From contig CM043960.1 in assembly GCA_014529385.2 (NCBI GenBank), positions 27,419,896-27,483,895 on the forward strand: 64,000 nt of DNA, read 5' to 3'. The stretch comes from Adiantum capillus-veneris. Lineage: Eukaryota; Streptophyta; Polypodiopsida; Polypodiales; Pteridaceae. The notes beneath the pieces were generated by a model, which was not told where the DNA came from, searched no databases, and was given only the letters and a program-made list of their open reading frames with translations. A program made the position numbers and the translations under genes. This document shows positions 19,199-30,669 of this stretch, one piece after another. Each line of letters opens with the position of its first letter. Position 1 is the first letter of the stretch.

Positions 19199-20406
19199 AA
19201 GTGAACATACAAGAGTATGTTTCTAAATGTGTGGTTTGCCAAAATACAAAATTTGATAGAGGGAAGCAACTTGGATTGCTTCAACCCTTTCCAATCCCTA
19301 ATTCACTATGGGAGAGCATATCCATGGATTTTATCTTTGGATTGCCTAAGTCTATCCATGGGAATACGAGAATATGGACGATAGTAGACAGGTTCAATAA
19401 ACAAGTTCATTTTATACCTGTCAAAAAGACTATCAAAGCCCATCAAATGGCAACCCTCTTCATTTCACAAATTTTCAAGTACCATGGCTTGCCAATGTCC
19501 ATAGTGTCGGATAGAGATCCTAGAATGACCAGTAGTTTCTGGAAGGGTCTCTTTGAGAATTTAGGAACAAGGCTAAACTTCTCTTCGGCCTATCATCCAC
19601 AAATGGATGGCCAAAGTGAAATAGCTAACCTAACCATTCTCGATCTACTAAAAGCCTATGTAACGGAAGTAGATCAAAGATCCCAATGGGAGAAGTACTT
19701 ACCCTTAGTGGAGTATGCTTACAATAACACTGTACATACTTCCACGGGAAAAGCACCTTTCGAGGTAATTGAGGGAAGATCAAAAAGTCCCTTGCTACTT
19801 AAGGTACATGGGAAGATCTTCGCTGCAGATGAGTATAGCCGAGACCTACAAGAATCTTTTCAAAAGATTAAGGATGCTATCTCTATCTCACAGCAAAGGC
19901 AAAAGGCTGCTACTGACAAGCACAGAAGAGCCCAAGCCTTTAAAGAAAATGATTGGGTCTTATTAAAGTTTCCCAAGGCTCGATTAAGGCACACGACGGG
20001 AAAGAATCCTACAGGCCACCAAAAGTACTATGCTAAACTAGCAAAAAGGTACTATGGTCCCTTCCAGATTCTTAGGCCAATTAATGAGATGGCCTATCAA
20101 CTCAAGTTGCCCAATCATTGGCTCATACACAATGATTTTCATGTGAGCCTATTAAAGCCTTACAAAGGAGAGCCACCTCAAGAACCAACTATTGAAGACC
20201 CACCGGAGATCGAGGACCAAGAGGAGGTGCTGCAGCCCGAGTCCATTCTCCGACATGAAGACAAGGTATTAAGAGGCGGTAAGACTATCCAACGATATCT
20301 TATTAAGTTTAAGAATTATTCTTTTGAAGATGCTAGATGGATGCAAGGCATACAATTAAATGATAACCTAAACCTTGTCAATGCTTACAATGCTTCCCAA
20401 GAGTAA
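19195..20406 (+). CDS. Integrase with GPY/F-like region and C-terminal chromodomain
   Basis: The frame has 403 codons. It starts with the Cys pair of the zinc module (KCVVCQ). The catalytic core has D45, D106 and E142 (D-x60-D-x35-E; SDRDPR and YHPQMDGQSE). YYGPF lies at 286-290, IHNDFHVSLLKPY follows, and a chromodomain spans about 348-398 (ESILRHEDKVLRGGK, RYLIKFKNY, ARWMQG). Chromodomains of this clade are known to guide integration into heterochromatin. Translation as a polyprotein is blocked upstream by the frameshift, although this segment itself is intact. Confidence 0.94.
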   Translation: MKVNIQEYVSKCVVCQNTKFDRGKQLGLLQPFPIPNSLWESISMDFIFGLPKSIHGNTRIWTIVDRFNKQVHFIPVKKTIKAHQMATLFISQIFKYHGLPMSIVSDRDPRMTSSFWKGLFENLGTRLNFSSAYHPQMDGQSEIANLTILDLLKAYVTEVDQRSQWEKYLPLVEYAYNNTVHTSTGKAPFEVIEGRSKSPLLLKVHGKIFAADEYSRDLQESFQKIKDAISISQQRQKAATDKHRRAQAFKENDWVLLKFPKARLRHTTGKNPTGHQKYYAKLAKRYYGPFQILRPINEMAYQLKLPNHWLIHNDFHVSLLKPYKGEPPQEPTIEDPPEIEDQEEVLQPESILRHEDKVLRGGKTIQRYLIKFKNYSFEDARWMQGIQLNDNLNLVNAYNASQE

Positions 20407-20747
20407 GCAAATGTACAAAATGTTAAAAATGAACAAAGTTTTTTTTGTCTTATAAGACTCTCTTTTTCTTTATTGTGCACAAAAATGAAGTAGTATGCAT
20501 GCTTAGATCAAGTTTGCGGAGACGACATCTCCCAAACACCAAGTAGAGCTTGTCACTCTACTATGGAAGACTGATAGGACTAATGTGCAGATATACTTGC
20601 GGTAGCCTCAGGCTCTCCAGCGCCAAATGGACTAGTCATCCATTGTGGAATGATGTCGTAGGGTAACATAGGGATCCTCTACCCGCTAAGAAAAGGACTC
20701 ATGAATATGCTTTATCTTCTCTACACCATAGTAGAGGATGACTATGA

Positions 20748-20764
20748 TTTCAAGAGAGAGGTAA
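20748..20764 (+). other. Polypurine tract of chromovirus A
   Basis: CAAGAGAGAGGTAA lies directly before the 3' LTR. The equivalent run in copy B (CAAGAGAGATGTGA, - strand at 38424-38440) is in the same position. Confidence 0.85.
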
Positions 20765-22365
20765 TGTCATAATAATCAATATCTAATTCTCCTAAATGAT
20801 TTTCTCATATTAAACTGATCATTTTAATGTAGGGAAGTGCTAGGGGAGAAAAAGCTAGAATATTGGTTAAGCTAGCAGACCGGCCACAGTAGGGATCCAA
20901 AGGAGGGAAAATAGGGATCCAAAGGGGGGGCCATCTGCAAAAGAGCCATGTGCAACAATGGGATAAAAAGACCCTAAGGTTCAGCCCATTAAGACTTCCA
21001 AAACGCTAAGGTTCCAAAATTCAAAGGTTGTGTCCAAAGGTCAACCCTAGGGGAAATTGGATGCTTTGGTGTGACTAAAAAGTCTTTGCATATCCCTACG
21101 TGAGAGGGGGCGAGCCCTTCTTCTAGGGGATAAGAGAAAAAGTCACACACACACACACACACACACATACACAGGCTCCCTTTACACAAAGGGAATTAGG
21201 GACACATGTCAGCTCCCTAGCCCAGATGCCCACAAGGTGTGCCCAATTCCTATTGGATGGCCTTGGAGGTGGACCAATGAGAATTAGGGTAGAGTAAATC
21301 TAGTTTAATTAATTTAAAAACACTTAATAAAAGAACCAATGTGAATTAAGTCTCCTAGAAGACTATTGGACAGTCTCCCAACGGGTCAAATGAGCATTCA
21401 GGAGCCCAATGGCTTGCCTGATTCCTATTGGCCAGGAGGCAAAGGGGTCCAATGAGAGTTTAGTTTAATTATTAAATTACCTAAAGCTCTCACAAAAGGG
21501 GAAAGGGGGACACATCTCAGAAGGCTATCACTTAGGCTGCTTAATGGTCATTGGCTTGACTTGGGGAGGGCCAATAAGGCTGGAGCAAGAGCAAATAGCA
21601 AGAGGGCTCGCCCAAGAGAGAGAGGGGGCTGATTTTTGCAAGGAATTATCACACACACACTCACACAATCTCATGTGTGAAGAAAGAGAAGACTATCTCT
21701 TCCCAAGCTTTAATGGAGAGCTCATCACCTACTCCAAGCTTGTGAGATAGAAGCCTACATCGACACACTCTTGGCTTGTGGATGCAAATCCAACCAAGAG
21801 CCAAGATTCAATGCATGATCATCTCCTCTGCCAAGCTAATTACTAAGCTAAAGCTATGCTAATATGAGTGATTATGTGAGGAGATGTACATCTTCCTCGT
21901 AAGATACTCCTTCTTCCTCTCAATCTACTCTCATACCCTGCTAGCTCTCACCATCGTCGAAGGTGTGTGAGGTCTTGGGTCTGAGAACGGGGATAATTAA
22001 ATTTGTGTTTACTAAGTGTTTTGCTTAGTGCATGAAGCTTTCATCTTCATTGCACTAGCCAGTCTTGAAGGAACACAAAGAATTGTATTGTACAATGTCT
22101 CTCTTGATGGGAGAAACCATAATACAAAGCCTTTTGGAGGGGGGACCGGCTCCATGCAAATCCGGTCCTCAACTGTTGTAAATAGCTTAATTTCTCTCTC
22201 TTTTGAAAGTATTGTTGATGCTATCTAACTAGGTGTTATGCTTTTTGTTGCTCTCTCCACCCAAGCACTTTTGTAATTCTCATTAGGAATCTATGCTAAT
22301 GAAATGCCCACTATGTTCATGCTAATTTCCGCTACACATAAGTTTTTAGACCATTAAATGTTACA
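20765..22365 (+). repeat. 3' LTR of chromovirus A
   Basis: It is 1601 bp, a direct repeat of 13431-15036 with the same ends, preceded by a polypurine tract. Its (CA)n run at about 21145-21172 is shorter than in the 5' LTR. Confidence 0.95.
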
Positions 22366-23511
22366 CCAAATCATATTTCAGGGTAGACACGGCCAAGATG
22401 GAACTCTGCTTGCTTGATCTTACAATGCCTTCTCTTCTGGATAATTTTCGGCTACTCCATACCCTTGTACACCTTCCCTTCACCTTTACGGGCTCTAGTT
22501 TCTTGCTTGATTTCTGTTTCCTTTCATCTCTTTCCCTTTTGTTGGCCAAAAATTTGACATCCTGCTTATCTACACCAATGATGTTCACCCTAGGGACTTC
22601 ATCGCCATCCGGAGGAGCTGGTTGCATTGGATTCTCGACCACTTGCTCCCTCGGGCCATTAAGTTATGCCTAACCCCTTCCCCTACCAAATAACGGATAG
22701 ATACCACCTCTTTCTCTTGGCAGATGAGGAAAGTCTAGCACATAATGTCCTTCTTCACCACAATTATAGCACTTGCAAGGCAATGGCCTTGCCCTGCCTA
22801 TTGCCCCTCTTGGCTGGCCTCTATCCATCACACTTAGCCGCAATTCCTACATTTGCTGAAGTATATCCTGCACACTTTGCACCCACTTTTGCGGCACAAC
22901 TGCTACACCTCAATTCCCCATGGTTCTCCTTGTGAGTAGCATCCCTAGGACCCTATGGTTGAGTAGGAACCACAACTTCATAACCCAACACTCCCTACTC
23001 AATTTTCTTTTTGATTTTCCTGCTCTTTGCCTTCACAATTGCCATTGCACCATTATAGTTTTCCATGATTTCAAAATCTACCTTTTCCCTCACTTTAGGA
23101 TGTAGGCACACCATGAATTTGTTTAGCTTCAAGTAGTCGCCATTAGTCAACGGCATGGCTCCCGCTAATGCTACCCAACAAGCTTCAAAACAATCCAAAA
23201 ACAAACCAAATTCTTCACTTACATCCTATTTTAGCTTATTTGTCATCTACTTTGATTGGGGACACTTCTTTGTAAAAATCGTGTAAGAATCACGCTCGTA
23301 GAGCCAGCCAAGCAAGCCTCGGCTCACCTTCCAACGCTTCGTACCACACTTTTGTTGTACCATGCATCACCAACAAAAAAGTTTGCATCTTGCTGTTCTT
23401 GTTTGACATCCGTAAAGATAGAATATACAGCTCAAAATCTGCAATCCACACGTCTAGAATCTCTTCAATGGTGAAAATTGTACCATAGCTCCAAGACACC
23501 ATCTTTACCAA
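22361..23511 (-). pseudogene. Gag of element H, several frames
   Basis: Three open segments (23511-23290, 23204-22995, 22642-22361) make up a gag core: an MQTFLLVMHGTTKVWYEAL-type block, then KLNKFMVCLHPKVREKV. A zinc knuckle near 22790-22745 reads CYNCGEEGHYVLDF, so its last Cys has become Phe. A basic tail follows and is cut at 22366 by the insertion of chromovirus A. A Gag with this defect would package RNA poorly. Confidence 0.78.
22366..22370. other. Right target-site duplication CCAAA of chromovirus A
   Basis: This is an exact copy of 13426-13430. The sequence beyond it is gag of element H, which fixes the insertion point. Confidence 0.93.
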
Positions 23512-23565
23512 TGCAAAAATCTATTTTTCTTCACCGAATCAGGAGCAATCAATGTGCTCCTCCAT

Positions 23566-23577
23566 GGGGGCACCAGA
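23566..23577 (-). other. Candidate primer-binding site of element H
   Basis: The - strand reads CTGGTGCCCCCATGGAGGAG just upstream of gag. Element Y has a similar run (TAGTGCCCCCACTGAGGAG) directly after its LTR, in an equivalent position. I cannot match it with confidence to a tRNA. Confidence 0.4.
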
Positions 23578-23580
23578 AGA

Positions 23581-23797
23581 TGGAAAGGGCTACACACTTG
23601 GAACACACAATGTGCACCTCTCTATAGCTCAAGGTAAACACAACACCCCAATCCACTAGGATTCACCTTCAAAATCCACAAAATTTCACATGTACACACT
23701 TGTTTTGCTGCACCAACACGCACACATACGCTTCACAGGAAGCTCCAACACCGGTCACACTCCCAACACCTCTATTCCTCACTCCAGATCACACAAA

Positions 23798-23884
<87 letters not shown>

Positions 23885-25560
23885 GTGCATGCACAGACTT
23901 TGGTTCGGGGTTGCACTCAACCACATTGCAACCAACAACACAAGCAAAGTATACTAGTAGAAGAAGGGGAGGCCCAACGAGGAATCAACACCGAGAAGGG
24001 GGGGAAAGGGCGAGCTTCTTCTTGCACCAGCTTACAAAAGTTCCATGGCTTACACGAAGGAGAGCTCCTCTCACTTGCTCTGTTTGGAAAAAAGCCTTTT
24101 ACAATGTTTTGAAATACCCTCTTATAGGGAGGTTATATTTTCAAAAACCAAAAAAGTGGGTTCTCCATGCCTGTTCAACTCAAGGGCTAATCCTTTTGAA
24201 AGGGACTGACTTTTTATCCACTTAGGGGTACCATTTTAGCACCCTTGGTGAGCTTCCTATAACACCTCATCATTCCACTCTCTCTCTCTCTCTTACACTT
24301 TGAAAGTTCTCTCCTTAGTTTATTTTGGTTGTCACGGCGCTGCGACAACCCATTTGGTGCACACCTACCTTCAATAAAAGTTTTGGCACCTCTTGAGGCC
24401 CATGGGCACATCCCTTAACCAGATAGGCCACATCATCATCATCCTTGCATGGGTAGTGCCGCTTACCGCCAGACACGATCGCTTGCCACCCCCAAAATCT
24501 GCTAGCAGCACCATTGTGTAGCGCCTGCAAGGGCATCACCATAGCCCACGAGCTCGTGGAGCTCTCTCTCCTCACTTCACTAGCCTGCAGGGGTGTGCAT
24601 TTAGGCTAAATAGCATAACATCGCACCTCTTCATTGCACATGTGGGTCAATGGGGTGGCCTCGTGGCAACACCATAGAGCACTAGGCCCCAAACCCTTTG
24701 AAAAAACCCCCAACTTCACAAATTTTTCAAAAGTAAACCCTTTTTTGGGTCCTCCTTCCAAGCCCTACCATTTTCTCCTCAGTGATCAAGCCTCTAAGCC
24801 ATCATACCACACTTGTAGACATGGTCCTTGGCTATCATCCACATTGATCCCGCCACAATTTGACCTTCTCACGCCCACATTTCAAGGCCACAAAAAATTT
24901 TAAAAATCATCTGGAAACTTTCTTTCATCTTTTCACACCAACATTCGACTTGGCCCTTGTGATTTTGTTTGATGAGCTACAGATTTTGGCTAATCCCATC
25001 CAATGCATATGATATTACAAAACCTGGTCAAGGCCCAAAATATCCCAGCATCCACACTTTCCAAGGTGAGAAATTTGGCCCATAACTGGCCCCCGACTAA
25101 TATTCAATTGGCCATAACTTTTCCTATGGAGCTCGGATTGACAATCCGAGAAGATTGGCATGCTCCACAACTTGTGCTCTTTAATATTATCCATTGATAC
25201 CAAATTTGGCCATCTGCCCATACCTACCTTGTTCGTCTCAGATCTGCACAACTTTCTAACTTTGAACTTCAATATCTTTCACACCGACGCTCCGTTTGAG
25301 GAGTCCTCTAGACCGGCTTTTAGAGGAGTTTGAACTGTACATTTCCAGGTGCATTAGAACCACACTTCAAACAAATAGACTTGCCTCCCCAATTGGCTTT
25401 CCTAGAGTCATTTTTGGCCCAAGAAACCACATGATACATGAATTTCCACCAATCCTTGCCTACCTAGGCCTTACATACTAGCCTTAACACTTGACCCCTC
25501 ATGTGTAGGCACTCTTTGCACTGCTTGGCACCACTTTTAGCTCAAACCAACTGTTCTAGA
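23581..25560 (-). repeat. LTR-like block of element H with (CT)n
   Basis: This is non-coding sequence between the candidate primer site and the integrase fragment at 25563. It contains (CT)n at 23801-23881. At 25015-25330 it is similar, in reverse complement, to 55380-55580 (CCTCAAACGGAGC, TTCAAAGTTAGA, GCAGATC words), suggesting that both are LTRs of one family. Ends are not defined and the 3' partner is not in the window. Confidence 0.5.
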
Positions 25561-25562
25561 AC

Positions 25563-26795
25563 CAACGCACGAAAGTACCGATGCGATGTAATGAAATGCC
25601 TCTAAGACCAATGTTAGGAGCACGGGCCTTTGCCAAATGGGGAATAGACTTTGCTAGGCCTATCTTGCCACCGACATATCGAACACATGCTCAATACATT
25701 ATAGTGGCCACATATTATTTAACCAAATGGGTGGAGGCCAAGGTAACACAAAACAACGATGATAGAACAACAACGCATGTCTTGTATGAGAATATTTTCA
25801 CAAGATATGGCCTTCGAATCAAAATCATTAGTGATCAAGGAACTCATTTCCTGAATGACATGATTAGTTATCTGTTGCATGAATTTATGGTTCTTCATTT
25901 TAAATCAGCCCCATACCACTCTCAAGCAAACGGCAAGCCAAGAGCACCAACAAAATATTATGCACAGTGCCCACAAAAATTATCAATGAATCTAGAACAA
26001 ACTGGGATCAGAAACTACATTCAGCTTTATGGGCATATCGGGCACCATACAAGACACCACATAACACAACACCTTTCAATTTAGAGTTTGGATAAATGCC
26101 ATACTGCATGTAGAGTTCTTAATTCCTACACTATGCATAGCGCAAGTCTTGAGATGGAGGGGGCATGAGTTGTCTAATAGCAACATTCCTAGAAACTCAA
26201 AAAGTGGGGTAATGGCTCATATTTGATCAATGACATATCACCAAGTGGTGCCGTCCAACTTGCGACATTGTATGGAGAGGTAATGTTTAACTGTATAAAT
26301 GGAAGCAGATCAAAAAAGTATCATCAACCTCTCACTACGGAAATGCTTGAGAAAATTTCATTTAGCTAAGGAATGCCAGTAGAAGGATCAAGCAATTAAA
26401 GATCAAGCACAGGAGGAAGCTAGGTTGTGGAGTTTAAAGCGGAAGGAAAAACATCAATCACCAACTCTTATTACAGTAGTTCAAGTCGAGAAAACTTGGC
26501 TAGGCAGTATGGATGTTTGGATCAATGTCTAGTTAGCTGATGGCACAACCGAAAGAGTACTTGTGGACACTCATGTACGTGGCAACACTATGCAATAGTC
26601 AATCTACCTAAAACTATCAGAGTTTATGATTGAAACAACTCATATTGAGCTAAAAGCAGCCAACATGGAAACCATGGTTAGTTTGGGACAAGCCAATGTC
26701 TCAATTAACATAGATGTTAAACAATGCCCACATCGGTTCCTTATCATGGCAGATATCGATCTCAATCAGAAAATCATTAGGGGATTTTCATGGAT
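25563..26795 (+). pseudogene. Integrase followed by a retropepsin-like domain, relative of the 1-8100 element
   Basis: Integrase similarity starts at CAACGCACGAAAGTACC (QRTKVP) and is open at 25581-26084: MPLRPMLGARAFAKWGID, THAQYIIVAT, ISDQGTHFLND and YHSQANG. After frameshifts the C-terminal domain ends NGSRSKKYHQPLTTEMLEKI, matching the first element. Then comes a TAG (near 26388) followed by KDQAIKDQAQEEA and a retropepsin-like stretch: RVLVDTHVRGNTM, IELKAANMETMV, and FLIMADIDLNQKII-G-FSWM as a C-terminal ILG-like signature. Gly of D-T-G has become His. The layout confirms the post-integrase protease seen at 2-340. Other stops make this copy dead. Confidence 0.78.
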
Positions 26796-28034
26796 GTGAA
26801 CTTACAAGGCTGTTCCCGATTAGCGAAATGACACACTAAATTACAATCTCAAGGATACACCTTACATGCCCTTCGCACAAACAGATCACATATGGGATGA
26901 AGGGCAACATTCAAACAACTCCAACACAAAAGACGGACAATCCACATTTTGAGAACAATTACTTGCAAGAAATTGCAGAAAAAGGGTTACAAATGTTTGG
27001 ATTTGGAAGTCAATCATGGCATCAAAGCGGCAAAAGATATGGATTCTCAAAACAATGCTTGCTAATCACACTTGTCCCTCACTACAATATAACTTTTCAA
27101 TTGACAACACATCACATCATAAACGACGCCATCGACAAAACTTCAAATGATAACTTCATGCTTCAACTGGCTTACCAAACTACAAATGGATTCCCAAAGA
27201 TAACTTAGAAAAGCCAAAAGAGCCAACAACAACAACATTGCAATGGAGACAAAAACCATCAAATGTCCAAATCTTGTCGCAGTCTTCCAAATCAAGCCTG
27301 AAGTGGATCCCTAAAGTCCAACCAGATCATCTATTTTAACACAAATTATAATCAGCAAATCAAGCATTTAGGAGAGGGAATTACATCTTCTCAACAACTT
27401 CTGCTTGGCAAACGCCTCATGGATGAAACTTTACCAACAAAAACCACTGAGCAATTGGTTCAGTACCCACATCTTGCACAACAATGTGTTACCCAATGCA
27501 TCTCTTCTCTAAGCGTGATAGGCCACTTGGATAGACACGTTGTTTTTTCCCATGCGCATCGCACAACCCTTCGTCTAGGATGACTCAAAATAGGAAGCGG
27601 GGATGAATAAAAATGGATCTAGAGTAGCATATTGCAAGATATTAGGCTGCAAGATGTTAAGAGATTATGTGTACAATGTATAGAGTGTGTTTGATGCTTG
27701 AAATTTTTTTTTTAAAACAAATTTTGATAGATTTTTACTCTTTTCTGACAAAGTATTGAGCCATGTCAACAAATTTTGATGAAGGAGATGCTGAGAGTGA
27801 GAGTATGCACATACAAGCGTGAGCAATACTTTTGGCAAATTTTATGGCCGAATAATAATAATTTTTAGTTATTTTCTTTTCCTGCCAAACCTACAAAGCA
27901 AGAGCTTTGAGCATGTCGAATATGGAAGGATTTGGTGCATGTCTGGACTAACTTAAAACGGGCCAAAATTGCAAAATCAGGAGAAAATAGTAACCAGGAG
28001 TCCAAACCACGAGCCGTCTGAGTCGCAAGTGGTA
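26796..28034 (+). other. Unassigned sequence after the protease-like fragment
   Basis: There is no recognisable domain. One frame at 26897-27208 is open for 103 codons but shows no motif I know. It may be the remaining 3' part of the same retroelement. AT-rich stretches lie near 27700-27860. Confidence 0.4.
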
Positions 28035-28160
28035 TGTCATGGAAAAGGTGGGCAAATAAGCTAAGTATGCACATTGCATTTGGGGTAAGCTGAATGTAAT
28101 GTCATAGGGAAGGTGGGAAAATAAGGAAAGTATGCACATTGCATTCGGGGTAAGCCAAGT
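28035..28160 (+). repeat. 65-bp tandem duplication
   Basis: Two units starting TGTCAT (28035 and 28100) share GTATGCACATTGCATT and GGGGTAAGC. The block ends where the chromovirus LTR fragment begins. Confidence 0.75.
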
Positions 28161-28165
28161 TCATT

Positions 28166-28312
28166 GTATCAACAAGGTCTCAAGGAACACAAATCATGTA
28201 TTATACCAAGTTTCTCTTCATGGGAGAATCTATAATACAAAAGCCTTTTGGAGGAGGGACCGGCTCCAAGTAAATCTGGTCCTCAACTGTTGTTAGTTTC
28301 TCTAATTTCTCT

Positions 28313-28359
<47 letters not shown>

Positions 28360-28905
28360 GTATTGTTCATGCCAAGCTAACTAGGTATACTGTTTATTTT
28401 GCTAACTTTAATCCAAGTACTCTACTTATATGCTCGTTCCTTAAGAACTCTCTTCAGGAAATGATCACTATTGTTACTTTAATTTTGCTACAATCAATGT
28501 TATAGTTCTTGCCTAAGAAGAGAGGTCCTTAAGGTGTCCATGAAAGGCTGGACCTATTCATTGCAAGAGGGTAAGTGGGACAGGGATTTATTATCCCGGT
28601 TGAAAAGAACTTAGTTCAAGGTACACAGTTGGGAACTATAGACTTAATAATGGAGTCTTTTAGGGAATTTCTTTGGCTTAACCATTATTGGACTACTAGC
28701 AACCTCACCAGGAACCATAATCAACCAAGCAATGTTAGACCCTCTCCAACAATCAACAATCTCTAAAACATGGATGTTGCTGCTTGAGAGCTAATTTCAA
28801 AAATAAAGAAGAGTAGCAACTAAAGTTTTGAGTTGCCAAAGCACAAAGTAGCATATATATAAATTTAGTTAGCATGGATGGAAATAATAAAGAAAGTAGA
28901 ATGAA
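28166..28905 (+). repeat. LTR end, leader and gag start of a + strand chromovirus relative
   Basis: 28166-28440 matches the last third of the chromovirus A LTR (CAAAAGCCTTTTGGAGG, TCCTCAACTGTTGTT). 28510-28860 matches its leader (GAGAGGTCCT, TTAATAATGGAGTC). At 28874 a gag start resembling that of A (ATG, then AATAATAAAGAAAGT) appears and is broken off at 28905 by the end of an LTR in the other orientation. Its (CT)n run at 28315-28354 sits at an LTR position that is short in A. Confidence 0.78.
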
Positions 28906-29593
28906 TGTAATGGAAATGGACTATGAACATTGAGAATGGAGGAATTAAGAAAATTGTACTGAGCATTTCTATGAGAATACTTTGAGAAAATAGAGGGTGA
29001 ACTTGATTAGAGGTAGCAACATAACCATTATACTTAATTAACTTGGCATGAACAATACTTTGCAAGAGAGAGAATTAGAGAACTTGACACTAGTTGAGGA
29101 CCGGATTTATGTGGAGCCGGTCCCCCCCTCTAAAAGGCTTTTGTATTATAGATTCTCCCATAAAGAGAGACTTGGTACAATACAAGATTTGTGTTCCTTG
29201 AAACCTTGATGGTGCAATAAAGATAGAGGGCTTCATGTACCATGATTATGCCCGTAACTTAGCTAAATGAAAGCATTAACTTGTCCGTGGCCTCAGTCCC
29301 AAGACGTCAAACACCTTCGAAGGTGAAGAGAGATAGTAGGGAATGAGGGTAGGGAAGAGGAAGAAGAAGCATTCTTACGGGAAGAAATAGCACCCTTTCA
29401 TACCATTACTCATAAAATTTACATAGCATAGTAGCATAGTAATGGAGATGAAGACGATGGCAAGCATAGCATTGTAGCATGGATCTTGGTTGGATTGGTA
29501 TTTCATAGCCAAGAGTGTTGGTGTAGGCTCTCAACTTCTCAAGCTTGGCGAAGGAGATGGAGTTCTTGCACTTTCCCAAAGCCAGAATGAGAG

Positions 29594-29686
<93 letters not shown>

Positions 29687-30046
29687 CCCCAAGCACACCC
29701 CTAGCTTGCTTTGGTTGACCACTCTTTGTAGCTAATCCTTGAATTTGATTGGACCCCTGCAAGTCTAGCTAATCACATGCATAGTGCATATCAAGCAACC
29801 ATGGTAGCATTTGGACAAGTGTCCTCCTTTCCCCTTTGAAAGAGAGGGCTTGAAAAATGCTCAAACAATTAATTAAATAAACTAAATTCTCATTGGATCC
29901 CTTTAGAGGTCAACCAATAGGCTTTAGGCACTACATGAGGGCAGCATATGTAGGTGCTTGACATGTGTCCTTGTTGCCTCTTAGGTCTTGGGCTTGCCTT
30001 GAGTGAGTGAGTGTGTGTTCTCTCTCATGCCTTTAGCTTTAGGGCT
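28906..30046 (-). repeat. 3' LTR of copy B, distal piece
   Basis: This is the LTR end portion in - orientation: CCAATAGGCTTTAGGCAC, (GT)n then (GA)n at 29599-29683, and the CTTTTAGAGGGGGGACCGG region at 29110-29150 that matches the end of LTR A. Together with 37998-38423 it gives about 1.56 kb, the length of an LTR of A. Confidence 0.82.
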
Positions 30047-30656
30047 TGTTGGGGCAATCGTAGCATAGCCTAATCAACTCAAGACCAAAAAAATTATCAA
30101 TCCTAGGATCGACAACCCGGCTAGGGCATGGAAGCACGAGCATCAAATGTATCGAATGAGAGGATTCAAGAGAATGCTCATCCAATGCAATAGAGATTAC
30201 CCATTAATCACACACACTCAAATCTAGAATAATGAGAAAGGTGAAACTACTTCACAACATAATGGAATAGAAGAATTGAAACTAATGAAGAAAGTAGAGA
30301 TTAGATTAAGAATGCTTCTCTAATTACACTGGATTAGCACTAGCCTCTTAAGCATGGGCATTAAGCTCAAGGCTACACCATCCATAGAGTGAACACGAGA
30401 GAGAGAGAGAGAGAGCTCTCAAAAGTGGATCCTCAAGAGTGGATACTCAAGAATGAAGCCTCATTGCATAAAGGCTTGCACCACAATCCCTTCTACCATG
30501 GGTTTAAGTTTGAGCCCTCTAGCTAGCATATACAACTTTGGAACTCCCAATGAGCCCAAGACCTTATACAAAGTGAGTAGGAAACATTGTGCACATCCAT
30601 AGAATATCTTTTGCTTGATGCATAATCGGTGTAGCCTGTGTTAACCACTGCTAACA
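30047..30656 (-). repeat. 3' LTR of element X (internally deleted)
   Basis: It is 610 bp. It matches the other LTR but lacks about 350 bases between CATTAATCA and CACACACTC, where short ATCA repeats flank the missing part. A purine run lies just beyond it. Confidence 0.85.
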
Positions 30657-30669
30657 TTCCCCCCTTCCT
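30657..30669 (-). other. Polypurine tract of X
   Basis: AGGAAGGGGGGAA on the - strand directly precedes the TGTTAGC start of the 3' LTR. Confidence 0.8.

Larger units (their letters stand above)
13431..22365 (+). mobile_element. Complete chromovirus (Ty3/gypsy) element A, nested in H
   Basis: The element is 8935 bp with LTRs 13431-15036 and 20765-22365, TG..CA ends, a tRNA-iMet primer site, gag, protease, RT, RNase H, integrase with a chromodomain, a polypurine tract and a perfect 5-bp target duplication. By eye the LTRs differ by roughly 2-3% including small indels, so the insertion is moderately old. Coding defects are TAG in gag, FFDN in place of FFDD in RT, a 30-base duplication at the RT/RNase H border, TAG and TGA in RNase H, and a one-base loss before the integrase. 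Relatives B and C lie in - orientation at 28.9-54.3 kb. Confidence 0.95.
11958..25560 (-). mobile_element. Old - strand Ty3/gypsy element (H), split by chromovirus A
   Basis: Reading leftward: LTR-like block (to 23581), gag (23511-22361), then the 8.9-kb insertion 13431-22365, then protease (13285-12970) and RT (12965-11958). The CCAAA duplication flanking the insertion shows that gag and protease were contiguous before it. RNase H and integrase are absent, so the 3' end is truncated near 11958. Many stops and shifts make it the oldest gypsy layer in this part. Confidence 0.78.

Noticed and set aside
27865-28139. Overlapping small - strand frames with repeated MCILSLF starts
   Set aside because: They follow the 65-bp tandem duplication and carry no domain.
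28865-29065. 66-codon - strand frame in the B LTR
   Set aside because: LTR end sequence of copy B; the open frame is by chance.
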